Assembly (NCBI RefSeq): GCF_009834915.1
Contig: NZ_WVHS01000001.1
Location: 1,178,001-1,242,000 of the forward strand
Direction: 5' to 3'
DNA: 64,000 nt
Source of the DNA: Hufsiella ginkgonis
Lineage (GTDB): Bacteria; Bacteroidota; Bacteroidia; Sphingobacteriales; Sphingobacteriaceae
Both the position numbers and the translations under genes were made by a program. Position 1 is the stretch's first letter. The number at the start of each line of letters is the position of its first letter. Positions 41,719 through 50,835 of the stretch are shown here, in pieces. A model generated the notes under the pieces. The model did not search any database, was not told the origin of the DNA, and was given only the letters and a program-made list of their open reading frames with translations.

Positions 41719-43074
41719 ATGGAAAATTCACGCCGCAAATTCATCAAACAATCCGCCATCGCCGGGGCCGGGCTACTGGTATCAAAGACCGGTTGGACCG
41801 CCCAGAGTTATAAAAGGATCATCGGGGCCAACGAACGCGTACGCGTAGGCGTTGTCGGGTATTCCGACAGGCATAAGAGCTCGCACATGCCTTGTTTCAT
41901 GAACCATTATAAAGAATTGAACTTCGACCTGGTAGCTGTTTCGGATATCTGGAGCCTGCGCCGCGAGGAAGGCGCCGCTGCCTGGAAAGAAAAAATGGGT
42001 CACGACGTGGTTGCCTGCCGAAATAACGAAGAGATGTACGACAAAAAGCTGGTTGATGCTGTATTTGTAAGCACGGCCGATTTCCAGCACGCCACCCACG
42101 CCGCCGAAGCCGTAAAGGCCGGTTGTGACGTGTATTGCGAAAAGCCTTTCGCCGAAACGATGGAAGACAACCGCAATGCCCTGAAAGTGATCAAAGGCTC
42201 CGACCGCATCGTACAGATCGGTTCGCAACGCCGCAGCGGCCAGAACTACCACATCGCCAACGACTATATCCGCTCCGGGAAATTTGGCGACATTACCATG
42301 GTAGAGCTTACCTGGAACGTAAACCAACCAGGCCGCTGGCGCCGGCCAACCGCCGTACCGCTGCTAAAAGAAAAAGATACCGACTGGAAGAGATACCTGC
42401 TCAATCGCCCGTTTGAGGCCTTCGATCCGCGCAAATATTTAGAGTTCCGTCTTTTCTGGCCCTATTCTTCCGGTCTCCCGGGACAGTGGATGAGCCACCA
42501 GATCGATACCGTTCACTGGTTCACCGGCCTGAGCCATCCGCGCAGCGTAGTCGCCAACGGCGGAATTTATATGTGGAAAGACGGCAGAAGGAACTGGGAT
42601 ACCATTTCGGCGGTGTTTGATTATGGCCCGCTGAACGATCCTTCGAAAGGCTTCCAGGTAACATTCTCTTCGCGGATGCACAATGGCGACGAAAACCCGG
42701 CAGAGATCTACTATTCGAATGGCGGCGAATTGAACCTGAACACCAATAAAGTTTCTCCTGCCGGCGGGTTAACCGACAAAACGGCCGCGGTAATGGGAAT
42801 GAAGGGCTTCCTGCTGCCTGAGTCGAGCCTTTCACCCATGGAAAAAGTGATCGCTTCGGCTAATACCGGTGGTGATAAGCTTACTTCGGCACACGTAAGG
42901 AACTGGATGGAATGTATCCGCAGCCGCAAACAGCCAAACGGCCCGGTTGAGGCAGGTTATAACCACTCTATTGCTACCATTATGACCAACGCAGCGGTGC
43001 ATACCGGGCAGAAAGTTACATTCGACGAAAAAACACAGGAAGTAATGGCGGGCGGCAAACCGTTCAAATTTTAG
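41719..43074 (+). CDS. Tat-exported Gfo/Idh/MocA family oxidoreductase
   Basis: 451-aa NAD(P)-dependent oxidoreductase of the Gfo/Idh/MocA group. The Tat signal is NSRRKFIKQSAIAGAGLLV (Arg5-Arg6). The Rossmann part has RVGVVGYSDR, then VFVSTADFQHATHAAEAVKAG and the family's CEKPFAETMEDN (EKP motif). The C-terminal domain contains GQWMSHQIDTVHWF. Such Tat-exported members are abundant in Bacteroidota and probably act on sugars. It is 2 nt from the PmoA-like gene, so the two form an operon. Confidence 0.92.
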   Translation: MENSRRKFIKQSAIAGAGLLVSKTGWTAQSYKRIIGANERVRVGVVGYSDRHKSSHMPCFMNHYKELNFDLVAVSDIWSLRREEGAAAWKEKMGHDVVACRNNEEMYDKKLVDAVFVSTADFQHATHAAEAVKAGCDVYCEKPFAETMEDNRNALKVIKGSDRIVQIGSQRRSGQNYHIANDYIRSGKFGDITMVELTWNVNQPGRWRRPTAVPLLKEKDTDWKRYLLNRPFEAFDPRKYLEFRLFWPYSSGLPGQWMSHQIDTVHWFTGLSHPRSVVANGGIYMWKDGRRNWDTISAVFDYGPLNDPSKGFQVTFSSRMHNGDENPAEIYYSNGGELNLNTNKVSPAGGLTDKTAAVMGMKGFLLPESSLSPMEKVIASANTGGDKLTSAHVRNWMECIRSRKQPNGPVEAGYNHSIATIMTNAAVHTGQKVTFDEKTQEVMAGGKPFKF

Positions 43075-43076
43075 AT

Positions 43077-44135
43077 ATGATTGGTGTATTACCGGGTAAA
43101 AAGTGCATCGCTTTATATGTGATGGCTATAATGTGCGGCACAACAGCTTTGGCGCAAAAGAACGATGACGTGCGCGTAGTAAAAGACGGCACCAAAAATA
43201 AGATCGACGTATGGATCGGGAAAAAACTGTTCACCAGTTTTCTCTATCCCGACACGCTCGAGAAACCGGTACTCTACCCGGTATTTACCGCCTCGGGGAA
43301 AGACGTAACACGCGGATTCCCGATGAATCCTAAAGCGGGCGACCCTACGGATCATCCGCACCATATCGGGATCTGGTTTAACTGGGAAAACCTGAACGGG
43401 CTGGATTTCTGGAATAATTCTTATGCCATCCCTGCCGATAAAAAGAAGCAGTACGGCTGGGTGAAAACCGACAGGATCCTGCAATCTGCCGGCGGCAAAA
43501 CCGGCGTACTCTCTTATCACGCCAATTGGACCAACCAGCAAAACGAAGTATTAGTAGAAGAAACCACCCGGCTGGAGTTCAGTCAGCAAGGCAGTAAACG
43601 GATCATTGACCGTGTAACGGATCTAAAAGCGGTAGTGGAGGCGACCTTTACCGATGCAAAGGACGGGATGTATGCAATCCGCCTCGCGCACGAGCTGCAG
43701 ATCCCCTCATTAAAGGATGAAAAATTTACCGACAGTAAAGGGATCGTCACCGTTGTAAAAGGCGGAACAGATAAAATAGCGAACGGCAACTACGTAACCA
43801 GCGAGGGCGCTACCGGCGATGCTGCCTGGAGCACCCGCGCAAGCTGGTGTAAGGTTTACGGTAAAATGGACGGGGATTCGGTTAGCGTGGTCATCATCGA
43901 TCATCCTAAAAACATCAATTACCCCACTTTCTGGCATGCCCGTGGTTATGGGCTTTTTGCCGCTAATCCACTGGGGGAAAAGATCTTCACCAATGGCAAA
44001 AGCGAAAAGAACCTGAAATTGAAACCCGGCGAGACGGTAAGCTTCCGTTTCAGGCTGGTGGTAGACGAGGGGGCTAAGGCTACTTCATCTACAGATATTA
44101 AAAAGCTGGCGGCAGATTTTTCCTCGAAAAAGTAA
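43077..44135 (+). CDS. PmoA-like (DUF6807) exported protein
   Basis: 352 aa. The signal peptide runs to about residue 26 (MAIMCGTTALAQ). The mature part matches the Bacteroidota/Planctomycetota PmoA-like family (DUF6807): LYPVFTASGKDVTRGFPM, DHPHHIGIWFNWENLNG, HPKNINYPTFWHARGYGLF, and a C-terminal FRFRLVVDEG. Despite the name there is no link to methane monooxygenase; the fold is beta-rich and the function unknown. Members co-occur with Gfo/Idh/MocA oxidoreductases in carbohydrate loci, as here. An intrinsic terminator follows. Confidence 0.87.
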   Translation: MIGVLPGKKCIALYVMAIMCGTTALAQKNDDVRVVKDGTKNKIDVWIGKKLFTSFLYPDTLEKPVLYPVFTASGKDVTRGFPMNPKAGDPTDHPHHIGIWFNWENLNGLDFWNNSYAIPADKKKQYGWVKTDRILQSAGGKTGVLSYHANWTNQQNEVLVEETTRLEFSQQGSKRIIDRVTDLKAVVEATFTDAKDGMYAIRLAHELQIPSLKDEKFTDSKGIVTVVKGGTDKIANGNYVTSEGATGDAAWSTRASWCKVYGKMDGDSVSVVIIDHPKNINYPTFWHARGYGLFAANPLGEKIFTNGKSEKNLKLKPGETVSFRFRLVVDEGAKATSSTDIKKLAADFSSKK

Positions 44136-44150
44136 TAAAACACCCGGAAG

Positions 44151-44175
44151 CGTGCTGAGCTGCAGCACGTTTTTT
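44151..44175 (+). terminator. Intrinsic terminator after the PmoA-like gene
   Basis: CGTGCTG-AGCTG-CAGCACG followed by six T residues. Confidence 0.85.
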
Positions 44176-44309
44176 GTCGGCGACAAAATTTCAGGTGCGA
44201 TCAGGTTTTCGTGCAATTTTGACACCACCGGCTTCCTTCCCGTCCCGTCATCCCTGCATTTACAAAGCGGAATACTTTTTGGTATACCGATAAGAAAAGA
44301 AAGATAACT

Positions 44310-45005
44310 ATGGGAATCCTGTTAATTATAGCCGTTGCGGTACTAAGCTTTATTGTACAATGGCGTTTTAAGAGCAAATTCAAGTTATACGCCGAAACGC
44401 CGATCCATTCGGGTCTTACCGGCCGGGAGGTAGCTGAAAAAATGCTGCGCGAAAACGGGGTTTACGATGTGCGTATCATCGCCGCCGCCGGTCAGCTTAC
44501 CGATCATTACAATCCCTCAGACCGTACCGTTAACCTGAGCCCGGAAATATACCACGGCCGGAGCATCGCCGCGGCCGCCGTCGCCGCACATGAATGCGGT
44601 CACGCCATACAACATGCCAAAGCTTATGGCTGGCTTACGTTCCGCACAGCCATCGTACCGGTAGTAAACATTGCGTCGAACCTGATGCAATTCGTTTTTA
44701 TGCTTGGTATCCTTATGTATGCTGCCATGCAAAGCCCGTTGTTGCTGCTCATCGCCTTTGGCGCAACGGCGGTGATCACCTTGTTCAGCCTCGTTACGCT
44801 GCCCGTTGAATTCGATGCCAGCAACCGTGCCCTGGCCTGGTTAAACAATAACTACGGTGTGATACAGGGCAGCCAGGAACACGCAAAAGCAAAAGATGCC
44901 CTCTGGTGGGCCGCCATGACCTATGTAGTCGCCGCACTTGGCTCTATCGCCCAGCTGCTGTACCTGGCCATGATGCTGTTCGGCGGAAGACGAAGTGATG
45001 ACTAA
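44310..45005 (+). CDS. YugP-family membrane zinc metallopeptidase
   Basis: 231-aa membrane protein of the neutral zinc metallopeptidase family (Zn_peptidase_2, YugP). The zinc motif HECGH spans residues 94-98, preceded by the family's GLTGREVAEKML and DHYNPSDRTVNLSPEIYHG. Hydrophobic segments occur at the N-terminus (GILLIIAVAVLSFIVQW) and at about 115-160 and 200-225. A third ligand is probably in LPVEFDASNRAL. The physiological substrate is unknown. It is followed by a strong terminator. Confidence 0.92.
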   Translation: MGILLIIAVAVLSFIVQWRFKSKFKLYAETPIHSGLTGREVAEKMLRENGVYDVRIIAAAGQLTDHYNPSDRTVNLSPEIYHGRSIAAAAVAAHECGHAIQHAKAYGWLTFRTAIVPVVNIASNLMQFVFMLGILMYAAMQSPLLLLIAFGATAVITLFSLVTLPVEFDASNRALAWLNNNYGVIQGSQEHAKAKDALWWAAMTYVVAALGSIAQLLYLAMMLFGGRRSDD

Positions 45006-45031
45006 ACAAAATCACGAAAGAAGTTTAATAG

Positions 45032-45068
45032 AAAGAGGCCCCGCAGGATGATTGCCGGGGCCTTTTTT
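45032..45068. terminator. Intrinsic terminator between convergent genes
   Basis: AGGCCCCG pairs with CGGGGCCT and is followed by TTTTTT on the plus strand, 30 nt after the peptidase stop. Confidence 0.85.
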
Positions 45069-45084
45069 ATTCGTCGTAGTTAGC

Positions 45085-45471
45085 TTAATTCAGCTTATAA
45101 GGAGCTACCAGGTAAAATTCGGGGATGGTTACTTCGAACTCCTCGTTATCGATGAGGCGCTTCACCTGGTACGACCCTTTCATGGTTCCGATATCTGTTT
45201 TAAGGTTACAGCCCGATACGTATTCGTGGTTTTCTCCCGGTTCTATCACCGGCTGTACACCCACTACACCTTCGCCCTCTACTTCGCGGTGGGTGCCGTT
45301 CGAGTCGAAAATGAACCAGTGGCGGCGCATCAGCTGCACGCTATAGCGACCAAGGTTCTCTATACGTACCTTATATGCAAACATAAAATGTTCGCTTCCG
45401 GGGTTAGAGTATTCCGACTGGTAGATCGTTTCTACCGACACTTTCACGCCATCTGTTATTTCGGTCACCAT
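45085..45471 (-). CDS. apaG: ApaG protein
   Basis: 128-aa single-domain protein with an immunoglobulin/FN3-like fold. The stretch AYKVRIENLGRYSVQLMRRHW, then EVEGEGVVGVQPVIEPGE and YVSGCNLKTDIGTMKGSY is the ApaG signature. ApaG is linked to Co2+/Mg2+ efflux and Ap4A metabolism in enterobacteria, but its biochemical role is not settled. It is followed upstream on the same strand by dusB with a 46-nt gap. Confidence 0.95.
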   Translation of the reverse strand: MVTEITDGVKVSVETIYQSEYSNPGSEHFMFAYKVRIENLGRYSVQLMRRHWFIFDSNGTHREVEGEGVVGVQPVIEPGENHEYVSGCNLKTDIGTMKGSYQVKRLIDNEEFEVTIPEFYLVAPYKLN

Positions 45472-45517
45472 GACTCAATTTTTTTCCAAGTAAGGAATTA
45501 TTTCATATAATTCAAAA

Positions 45518-46510
45518 TCAGGCCGGTACAAAATCTATTTTCTCTTTTATTTCGTCGAGCACCCCGTAAATATCCTGTACATCTTCCAATGAAACGAGTA
45601 GCATCCGGTAATGCTTAAAGTCGGGCACGCCCTTAAAATAGTTTGAATAATGCCGCCTCATTTCAAAGATGCCGGTCCTGCGGCCTTTCCACTGGATCGA
45701 CTTTTCGAGGTGTGTACGGCAAACCTCCACGCGCTCGGCGATGGTAGGACCTTCGAGGTGCCCGCCCGTTTTAAAAAAATGCTTGATCTCGCGGAAGATC
45801 CAGGGGTAACCGATCGCGGCACGGCCGATCATGATGCCGTCGACCTCGTATTCCATGCGCCAGTTGGCTGCTTTTTCTACGCTGTCTACATCGCCATTTC
45901 CGAATACCGGGATCCGGATCCGCGGGTTTCGCCTGATCTCGCGGATCAGCGTCCAATCTGCGCTTCCTTTATACATCTGCGCGCGGGTGCGGCCGTGGAT
46001 AGTTAGCGCCTTAATACCGACATCCTGTAACCGCTCGGCGACTTCACGTACATTTTTGGTGTTATCGTCCCAGCCCAACCTTGTTTTTACGGTAACCGGG
46101 AGGTGGGTAGATTCTACCACCGCTTTCGTCATCGCCACCATCTTATCGATATCCTGCAGCAGGCTCGCGCCGGCGCCACGGCAAGCCACGTTCTTTACAG
46201 GGCAACCATAATTGATGTCGATCAGGTCGGGATTTACACGTGTGGCGATCGAGGTAGCTTCGCGCATGGTCTCGATGCTGCTGCCAAAGATCTGGATGCC
46301 AATGGGGCGCTCATACTCGAAAATGTCTAATTTTTGTACACTCTTGGCGGCATCGCGGATCAATCCTTCCGAAGAGATAAATTCGGTATACATCATATCC
46401 ACGCCATTTTGCTTGCACACGTAGCGAAAGGGCGGATCGCTCACATCCTCCATCGGCGCCAGCAGGAGCGGGAACTCACCCAGGTCTATATTTCCAATCT
46501 TTACCGTCAT
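45518..46510 (-). CDS. dusB: tRNA-dihydrouridine synthase (DusB-type)
   Basis: 330-aa FMN enzyme reducing uridine to dihydrouridine in the tRNA D-loop. TIM-barrel start LLAPMEDVSDPPFRYVC, then DINYGCPVKNVACRGAGASLL (catalytic Cys region), LTIHGRTRAQMYKGSADW and GIMIGRAAIGYPWIF agree with the DusB/Dus family. DusB is favoured by the N-terminal MTVKIGNIDLGEFPLLLAP and by being the usual single Dus in Bacteroidota. It is divergent from the CPBP protease gene (68-nt gap). Confidence 0.95.
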   Translation of the reverse strand: MTVKIGNIDLGEFPLLLAPMEDVSDPPFRYVCKQNGVDMMYTEFISSEGLIRDAAKSVQKLDIFEYERPIGIQIFGSSIETMREATSIATRVNPDLIDINYGCPVKNVACRGAGASLLQDIDKMVAMTKAVVESTHLPVTVKTRLGWDDNTKNVREVAERLQDVGIKALTIHGRTRAQMYKGSADWTLIREIRRNPRIRIPVFGNGDVDSVEKAANWRMEYEVDGIMIGRAAIGYPWIFREIKHFFKTGGHLEGPTIAERVEVCRTHLEKSIQWKGRRTGIFEMRRHYSNYFKGVPDFKHYRMLLVSLEDVQDIYGVLDEIKEKIDFVPA

Positions 46511-46578
46511 TTGAACTGTTCAAAATAGTATTTTTGCGCACCAATTGCGGGTGCAAACTTACAAATAATTGGATATCA

Positions 46579-47517
46579 ATGCAGAAAACCAAGTCATCTG
46601 ATCGCCATCCTTTCGAATTGCTGGTGCTGCTGCTGGTACTGATCCTGCCGGGAATGATCATTTCGATGGTGGCGGCACTCTTCCTGTCGAAAATACTTTA
46701 CGGGGTTCCCCGTTCGGTTATGCAAATGGATATCGACTTTGCCGCCTACCCGGGACCGATGCGTGTGATCCAGCTGGTTTCTTCGATCGGCACGTTTGTG
46801 ATCCCGGCGCTTATCTGGGCAAGGATCTGCAGCCGGCGGCCTTTTGCTTTCCTGAAGATGAACAACACGGCGCCAATCACCTTGTTTGCCATTGCGGCGT
46901 TACTGCTGGTACTTTCCGGGCCATTGCTGCAGCTTACCGTACAGCTTAACCAGCAAATGAAGCTTCCAGGGTTTCTCAAGGGCATTGAAGATTGGATGCG
47001 TACCCAGGAGGACCAGATGATGGAGATCACCAAACAGTTATTGGTGATGAAAAGCTTTCCGATCCTCCTCATTAACCTGCTGATGATCGCGGTGATCCCC
47101 GCAATCGGCGAGGAACTTATCTTCAGGGGCGGGATGCAGCAGATGCTGACGCGGTGGACGAAAAACCACCATGCGGCGATCTGGATAACGGCTATTACGT
47201 TCAGCGCCATTCACATGCAGTTCTATGGCTTTCTTCCGCGAATGCTGCTTGGGGCGCTGTTCGGCTACCTTTTTGTTTGGGGGCGTAGCTTGTGGATCCC
47301 CATTACCGCGCATTTTATTAACAACGGCGTAAGCGTACTGGTTGCTTATGTTTACCAGCAAAAGGGACTGCCCGTCGAAAAGTCGGATGAGCTGAATACG
47401 GGTGGCTGGCAGCTATATGCGGTAAGCTTTCTTTTTACGGTGCTCTTACTTGTGTCGTTCTATTTCATTTCAAAGAAAGGGTCTTTGAAATCAACTTCTT
47501 CCAGTAATACTTTATGA
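46579..47517 (+). CDS. CPBP-family intramembrane metalloprotease
   Basis: 312 aa starting at the ATG 46579 (MQKTKSSDRHPFELLVLL); a longer frame to 46534 starts with a Cys-rich stretch unlike the family. Eight or so membrane helices. The CPBP/Rce1 motifs are present: EELIFRG (Glu178-Glu179 ... Arg183), FSAIHMQF (His) and AHFINNG (His/Asn). Such proteases are implicated in prenyl-protein-type or bacteriocin-related processing; the substrate here is unknown. Its stop overlaps the cdsA start (ATGA), so the two are coupled. Confidence 0.9.
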   Translation: MQKTKSSDRHPFELLVLLLVLILPGMIISMVAALFLSKILYGVPRSVMQMDIDFAAYPGPMRVIQLVSSIGTFVIPALIWARICSRRPFAFLKMNNTAPITLFAIAALLLVLSGPLLQLTVQLNQQMKLPGFLKGIEDWMRTQEDQMMEITKQLLVMKSFPILLINLLMIAVIPAIGEELIFRGGMQQMLTRWTKNHHAAIWITAITFSAIHMQFYGFLPRMLLGALFGYLFVWGRSLWIPITAHFINNGVSVLVAYVYQQKGLPVEKSDELNTGGWQLYAVSFLFTVLLLVSFYFISKKGSLKSTSSSNTL

Positions 47518-48320
47518 AAACCAGGGCAATTACAGGTGTGTTTTTTGTTGCGGTAATGCTCGGCTCCGTGTTGCTCGGCGATTATGCGTTCACGTTTTTT
47601 TTCCTCTTATTAAGCCTGTTAAGCCTTGACGAGTTTTACCGGCTGGTACGCACCGGGTCCGTAAAACCGCAGCGACAGCTGGGTATTGCACTCGGCTTGC
47701 TGGTTTACCTGCCTGTGGCATTTCATTTTTTCAGGGGTACGCCGCTGGATTTCCTGCTGGTGGTCGTTCCGGCGGCCGTGCTGGTTTTTATCGCCGAGCT
47801 TTACCGGAAACACGAAAACCCTTTTCACAATATCGGTTACACCTTGCTGGGAGTGATCTTCGCGGTGCTGCCTTTCAGCTTTTTCCATGCACTGGCGTTT
47901 CTCCCGGGCGATTACCGTTTCCACCTGCCGCTCGGTTTTATGCTGATGCTTTGGGCCAGCGACACCGGCGCGTACCTTTTCGGGATGAAGTTTGGCAAAA
48001 CGCGGTTGTTCGAACGCCACTCACCCAAAAAATCCTGGGAAGGCTTTGTCGGCGGCATGCTTACCAGCTTCCTGGTATCGGTGGTGATCAGTTATTTTTA
48101 TAGCGAGCTTTCGGCGGTAGAATGGGGCGTTATGTCGCTCATTATCGCCACTACCGGCACGCTTGGCGACCTTGCCGAATCTATGCTGAAGCGCAGCCTC
48201 GGGGTGAAGGACTCCGGCTCGCTCCTGCCGGGGCACGGCGGCCTGCTCGATCGTTTTGACGGCTTGCTCCTCTCCGCCCCTCTCGTTTTTGTATATTTAT
48301 ATTTTATTCTCGCCCGGTGA
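47514..48320 (+). CDS. cdsA: Phosphatidate cytidylyltransferase
   Basis: 268-aa membrane enzyme making CDP-diacylglycerol from phosphatidate and CTP. Many membrane helices; the signature near the C-terminus is ATTGTLGDLAESMLKRSLG followed by VKDSGSLLPGHGGLLDRFDG (S-x-x-K-R-x(4)-K-D-x(7)-HGG-x-x-DR-x-D). SDTGAYLFGMKFGKTRLF also matches. It is the middle gene of an overlapping three-gene operon with the CPBP protease and a TonB-like protein. Confidence 0.96.
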   Translation: MKTRAITGVFFVAVMLGSVLLGDYAFTFFFLLLSLLSLDEFYRLVRTGSVKPQRQLGIALGLLVYLPVAFHFFRGTPLDFLLVVVPAAVLVFIAELYRKHENPFHNIGYTLLGVIFAVLPFSFFHALAFLPGDYRFHLPLGFMLMLWASDTGAYLFGMKFGKTRLFERHSPKKSWEGFVGGMLTSFLVSVVISYFYSELSAVEWGVMSLIIATTGTLGDLAESMLKRSLGVKDSGSLLPGHGGLLDRFDGLLLSAPLVFVYLYFILAR

Positions 48321-49369
48321 AAATTAGACCTGTAGATTCCGACGACGATAGCGATTCATCCAAAGGACCGGAAGACCGGTCGCATATTTACATGGCTGTT
48401 ACCCTCGGGGTGATCATCCTGGTAATGGGCTACCTGACGCTGTTCGTAGACGATCCGTGGAAGATCTTTAAAAAAGAACACCCGGCCATAAAACTTACCG
48501 AAGACCGCTCTGAGCTGCTAAGCGAAACCGGAGCCATGAGCGATGACGAAGTAAAACTCTCGCTTGTGAAATTTATCGAAGCCTTCTACTTCGACCAGCG
48601 GCGCGGTTATTTCGATCCGCCAAGTTACTTCGCGCCCATTACCGAAACCTTTTACAATTACCATAACCTTAATTATACCCGGCTGAAAGAGGTTTACTGG
48701 CGCCGCCGCCACGACATGGAAAATCTTAAGCGTAACTGGATCGTGTCGTCGCTCGATTTCAGGCGGGAGGGAACACGCATTATCGCCACCTACATTTCTT
48801 CGGAAAGCTATTACCGGCCTTCGAAAAAAACGCAGGAATCGGCCGACATTAAATATGAGCTCATTACCGACGAGTTCGGCAAGATCGTTTCGCTGCGGGA
48901 ACTGGAAGTAAACAACTTCTTGTCGTACCCGATGGGCGATTCCGTAGATTCTACCGACTCGATATACGCCGACCCGATCGAGCCGGACGGCACACAACCT
49001 CCCGTCCCGTCCCCGCCCATCCCATCCGCGGAAGCGAACGACCAAAAGATCTATGACATTGGCGGAGTAGAAATACCTCCCGAATTCCCCGGGGGGCAAA
49101 AAGAACTGGTAAAATTTCTTAACAGGAATTTGAAGTACCCGCCGCAGGCCCGTTCAAACAACGTGGAGGGTAAGGTATTTACCGGTTTTGTAGTGGAAAA
49201 GAACGGCACGCTCTCTGACTTTAAAGTGCTGCGCGGCATAGGCTCCGGGTGCGACGAAGAAGCGCTGCGCGTGATCCGGATGCTCCCCGCCTGGAAACCG
49301 GCGATGGTGGACGGAAAGCCGGTGAGAAACTCGTACGTGTTATCGGTTACTTTTAAGATCAGCGATTAG
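48317..49369 (+). CDS. TonB-like energy transducer with a long periplasmic stalk
   Basis: 350 aa, GTG start overlapping the cdsA stop (GTGA). A single membrane helix at about 27-44 (MAVTLGVIILVMGYLTLF) follows a very acidic cytoplasmic N-terminus (SDDDSDSS). The periplasmic part has an unrecognised domain (60-215), a Pro-rich linker (about 225-240) and a TonB_C domain starting near PPEFPGGQKELVKFLNRNL and ending AWKPAMVDGKPVRNSYVL. Linkage to cdsA is common in Bacteroidota. A weak hairpin (49384-49405) follows. Confidence 0.88.
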   Translation: MKIRPVDSDDDSDSSKGPEDRSHIYMAVTLGVIILVMGYLTLFVDDPWKIFKKEHPAIKLTEDRSELLSETGAMSDDEVKLSLVKFIEAFYFDQRRGYFDPPSYFAPITETFYNYHNLNYTRLKEVYWRRRHDMENLKRNWIVSSLDFRREGTRIIATYISSESYYRPSKKTQESADIKYELITDEFGKIVSLRELEVNNFLSYPMGDSVDSTDSIYADPIEPDGTQPPVPSPPIPSAEANDQKIYDIGGVEIPPEFPGGQKELVKFLNRNLKYPPQARSNNVEGKVFTGFVVEKNGTLSDFKVLRGIGSGCDEEALRVIRMLPAWKPAMVDGKPVRNSYVLSVTFKISD

Positions 49370-49473
49370 CTGTAAAGGCATACAAGCGGGCTTAATAGCT
49401 CGCTTACGACCGATGAGCCTACCCCTGGTTGACCCGGTAGTCCTGTTCTGCGTAAGCGCCGGGTTAAGCCGCT

Positions 49474-50259
49474 CTAAAACCGGAACCCTGCATCGATCCG
49501 GCTAACCCCGCTTTGCTGAAGTACGAAATAGATCTTGTTCCACTGAACGTACGCGGAGCCGAACATCGTTGCCGACCGTTCAAAAAAACGGTCGGCAGGC
49601 GCTGCAGCAGTTCCCTGGTAAGGGTATTTCTTAAAACTTGTAGCTATCCCCAGCCTGATGGCATACTGCTGATTGCCCGATTTGCGGGAACGCTGCGCGA
49701 CTTCGGTACTTAGCGCCGCCGAGAATATTGAAGTACCGGGAATGGTATAAAAATCACCGGCGGTAAGTACCTGCTTCCGTAACGCGGCAAAATCGCCCGA
49801 CTCTTTGGTATACGAAACGTTTAACCCGATCAACCGGAAGTCGGTATACCGGCTACTCACGAAAGTATTGATCCCCGATGCCGCCTGGAAAGCGGAAAAT
49901 GTTTTCCGCTTGAAGTAGTTTGGATTGGCCTGGTCGATCTTGTTTGTATAAAAGTTCCCGAAGAAGGCGCTTCCGCCATAGGAGATGTTCAGGTGCTTCA
50001 TTACGTGTCCCCGCGAATAATTTAAGCCACCAAACGAAGTGATCTCTCCGGTGAGAGACTCCTCCCTGCTTCCGATAAAGCCCGAAACATAATTGGCCGT
50101 GTGGTGCAGGCTATCCTGCGAAATCGGGCGGGGCTGGTATGCCTGATCACCCCGCAGCAAGGGCGGCCGTACATAATGCGTGAGCACAGCGCCTATACCA
50201 CAGCCGCAAAACGCCTGGGCTAAAAAAGCCGGTATAAGCATTTTTAAGCTGTTTCGCAT
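49474..50259 (-). CDS. Probable outer-membrane lipoprotein of unknown function
   Basis: 261 aa, not recognised. The N-terminus MRNSLKMLIPAFLAQAFCGC looks like a lipoprotein or Sec signal (Cys18/Cys20). The mature part contains alternating aromatic/glycine strands (GGLNYSRGHVMKHLNISYGG, FQAASGINTFVSSRYTDFRL, RLGIATSFKKYPYQ) and ends VSRIDAGFRF with a C-terminal Phe, suggestive of a beta-barrel or beta-rich surface protein. It is divergent from the ribosomal-protein operon and convergent with the TonB-like gene. Confidence 0.7.
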   Translation of the reverse strand: MRNSLKMLIPAFLAQAFCGCGIGAVLTHYVRPPLLRGDQAYQPRPISQDSLHHTANYVSGFIGSREESLTGEITSFGGLNYSRGHVMKHLNISYGGSAFFGNFYTNKIDQANPNYFKRKTFSAFQAASGINTFVSSRYTDFRLIGLNVSYTKESGDFAALRKQVLTAGDFYTIPGTSIFSAALSTEVAQRSRKSGNQQYAIRLGIATSFKKYPYQGTAAAPADRFFERSATMFGSAYVQWNKIYFVLQQSGVSRIDAGFRF

Positions 50260-50292
50260 ATCAATCGGCTGACGGTCAATTTTATAATCCTC

Positions 50293-50323
50293 TTTGCAAT
50301 ATAAATATAATCTTCTATCTTTG
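50293..50323 (+). promoter_or_regulatory. Consensus promoter of the rplM operon
   Basis: TTTG (50293-50296), exactly 19 nt, TATCTTTG (50316-50323): a perfect match to the Bacteroidota consensus. The predicted leader is about 47 nt. Confidence 0.88.
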
Positions 50324-50377
50324 CAGTCCCAATTTAAGGGGTATAGTATATTGTTTAATTAATTTAATATCAAGCAA

Positions 50378-50821
50378 GTGAATACGTTAAGTTACAAAAC
50401 TGTCTCTGCCAACAAAAAGACGGTCAACAAAGAGTGGATAGTTGTTGACGCTGAAGGAGAGATTTTGGGGCGCTTGTCTTCTAAGATCGCGATGGTGATC
50501 CGTGGAAAACACAAGCCAACATTCACCCCAAACGTAGACTGTGGAGATAACGTGATCGTTATCAATGCAGACAAGGTAAAACTGACCGGGAACAAACTGA
50601 GCGACAAGACTTATGTTCGCTACACAGGTTATCCAGGTGGTCAGCGTTTCATTTCTCCTAAGGAGTTATTGGCGAAACATCCGGAGCGCATCGTTGAAAA
50701 AGCGGTACGCGGGATGTTACCTAAAAATCGTTTGGGCCGTGCATTGTACAAAAACCTGCATGTATATGCGGGCGGAGCTCATCCCCATGAGGCACAAAGT
50801 CCAAAAGAAGTTAAACTTTAA
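50378..50821 (+). CDS. rplM: 50S ribosomal protein L13
   Basis: 147-aa large-subunit protein. It begins with GTG (MNTLSYKTVSANKK). WIVVDAEGEILGRLSSKIA, ADKVKLTGNKLSDK, AVRGMLPKNRLGR and KNLHVYAGGAHPHEAQSP are L13 signatures. First gene of rplM-rpsI-rpsB-tsf, preceded by a perfect promoter. The 5' leader is AT-rich, with no recognisable L13 leader structure. Confidence 0.98.
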   Translation: MNTLSYKTVSANKKTVNKEWIVVDAEGEILGRLSSKIAMVIRGKHKPTFTPNVDCGDNVIVINADKVKLTGNKLSDKTYVRYTGYPGGQRFISPKELLAKHPERIVEKAVRGMLPKNRLGRALYKNLHVYAGGAHPHEAQSPKEVKL

Positions 50822-50835
50822 TTAAAGAGAAAGAA

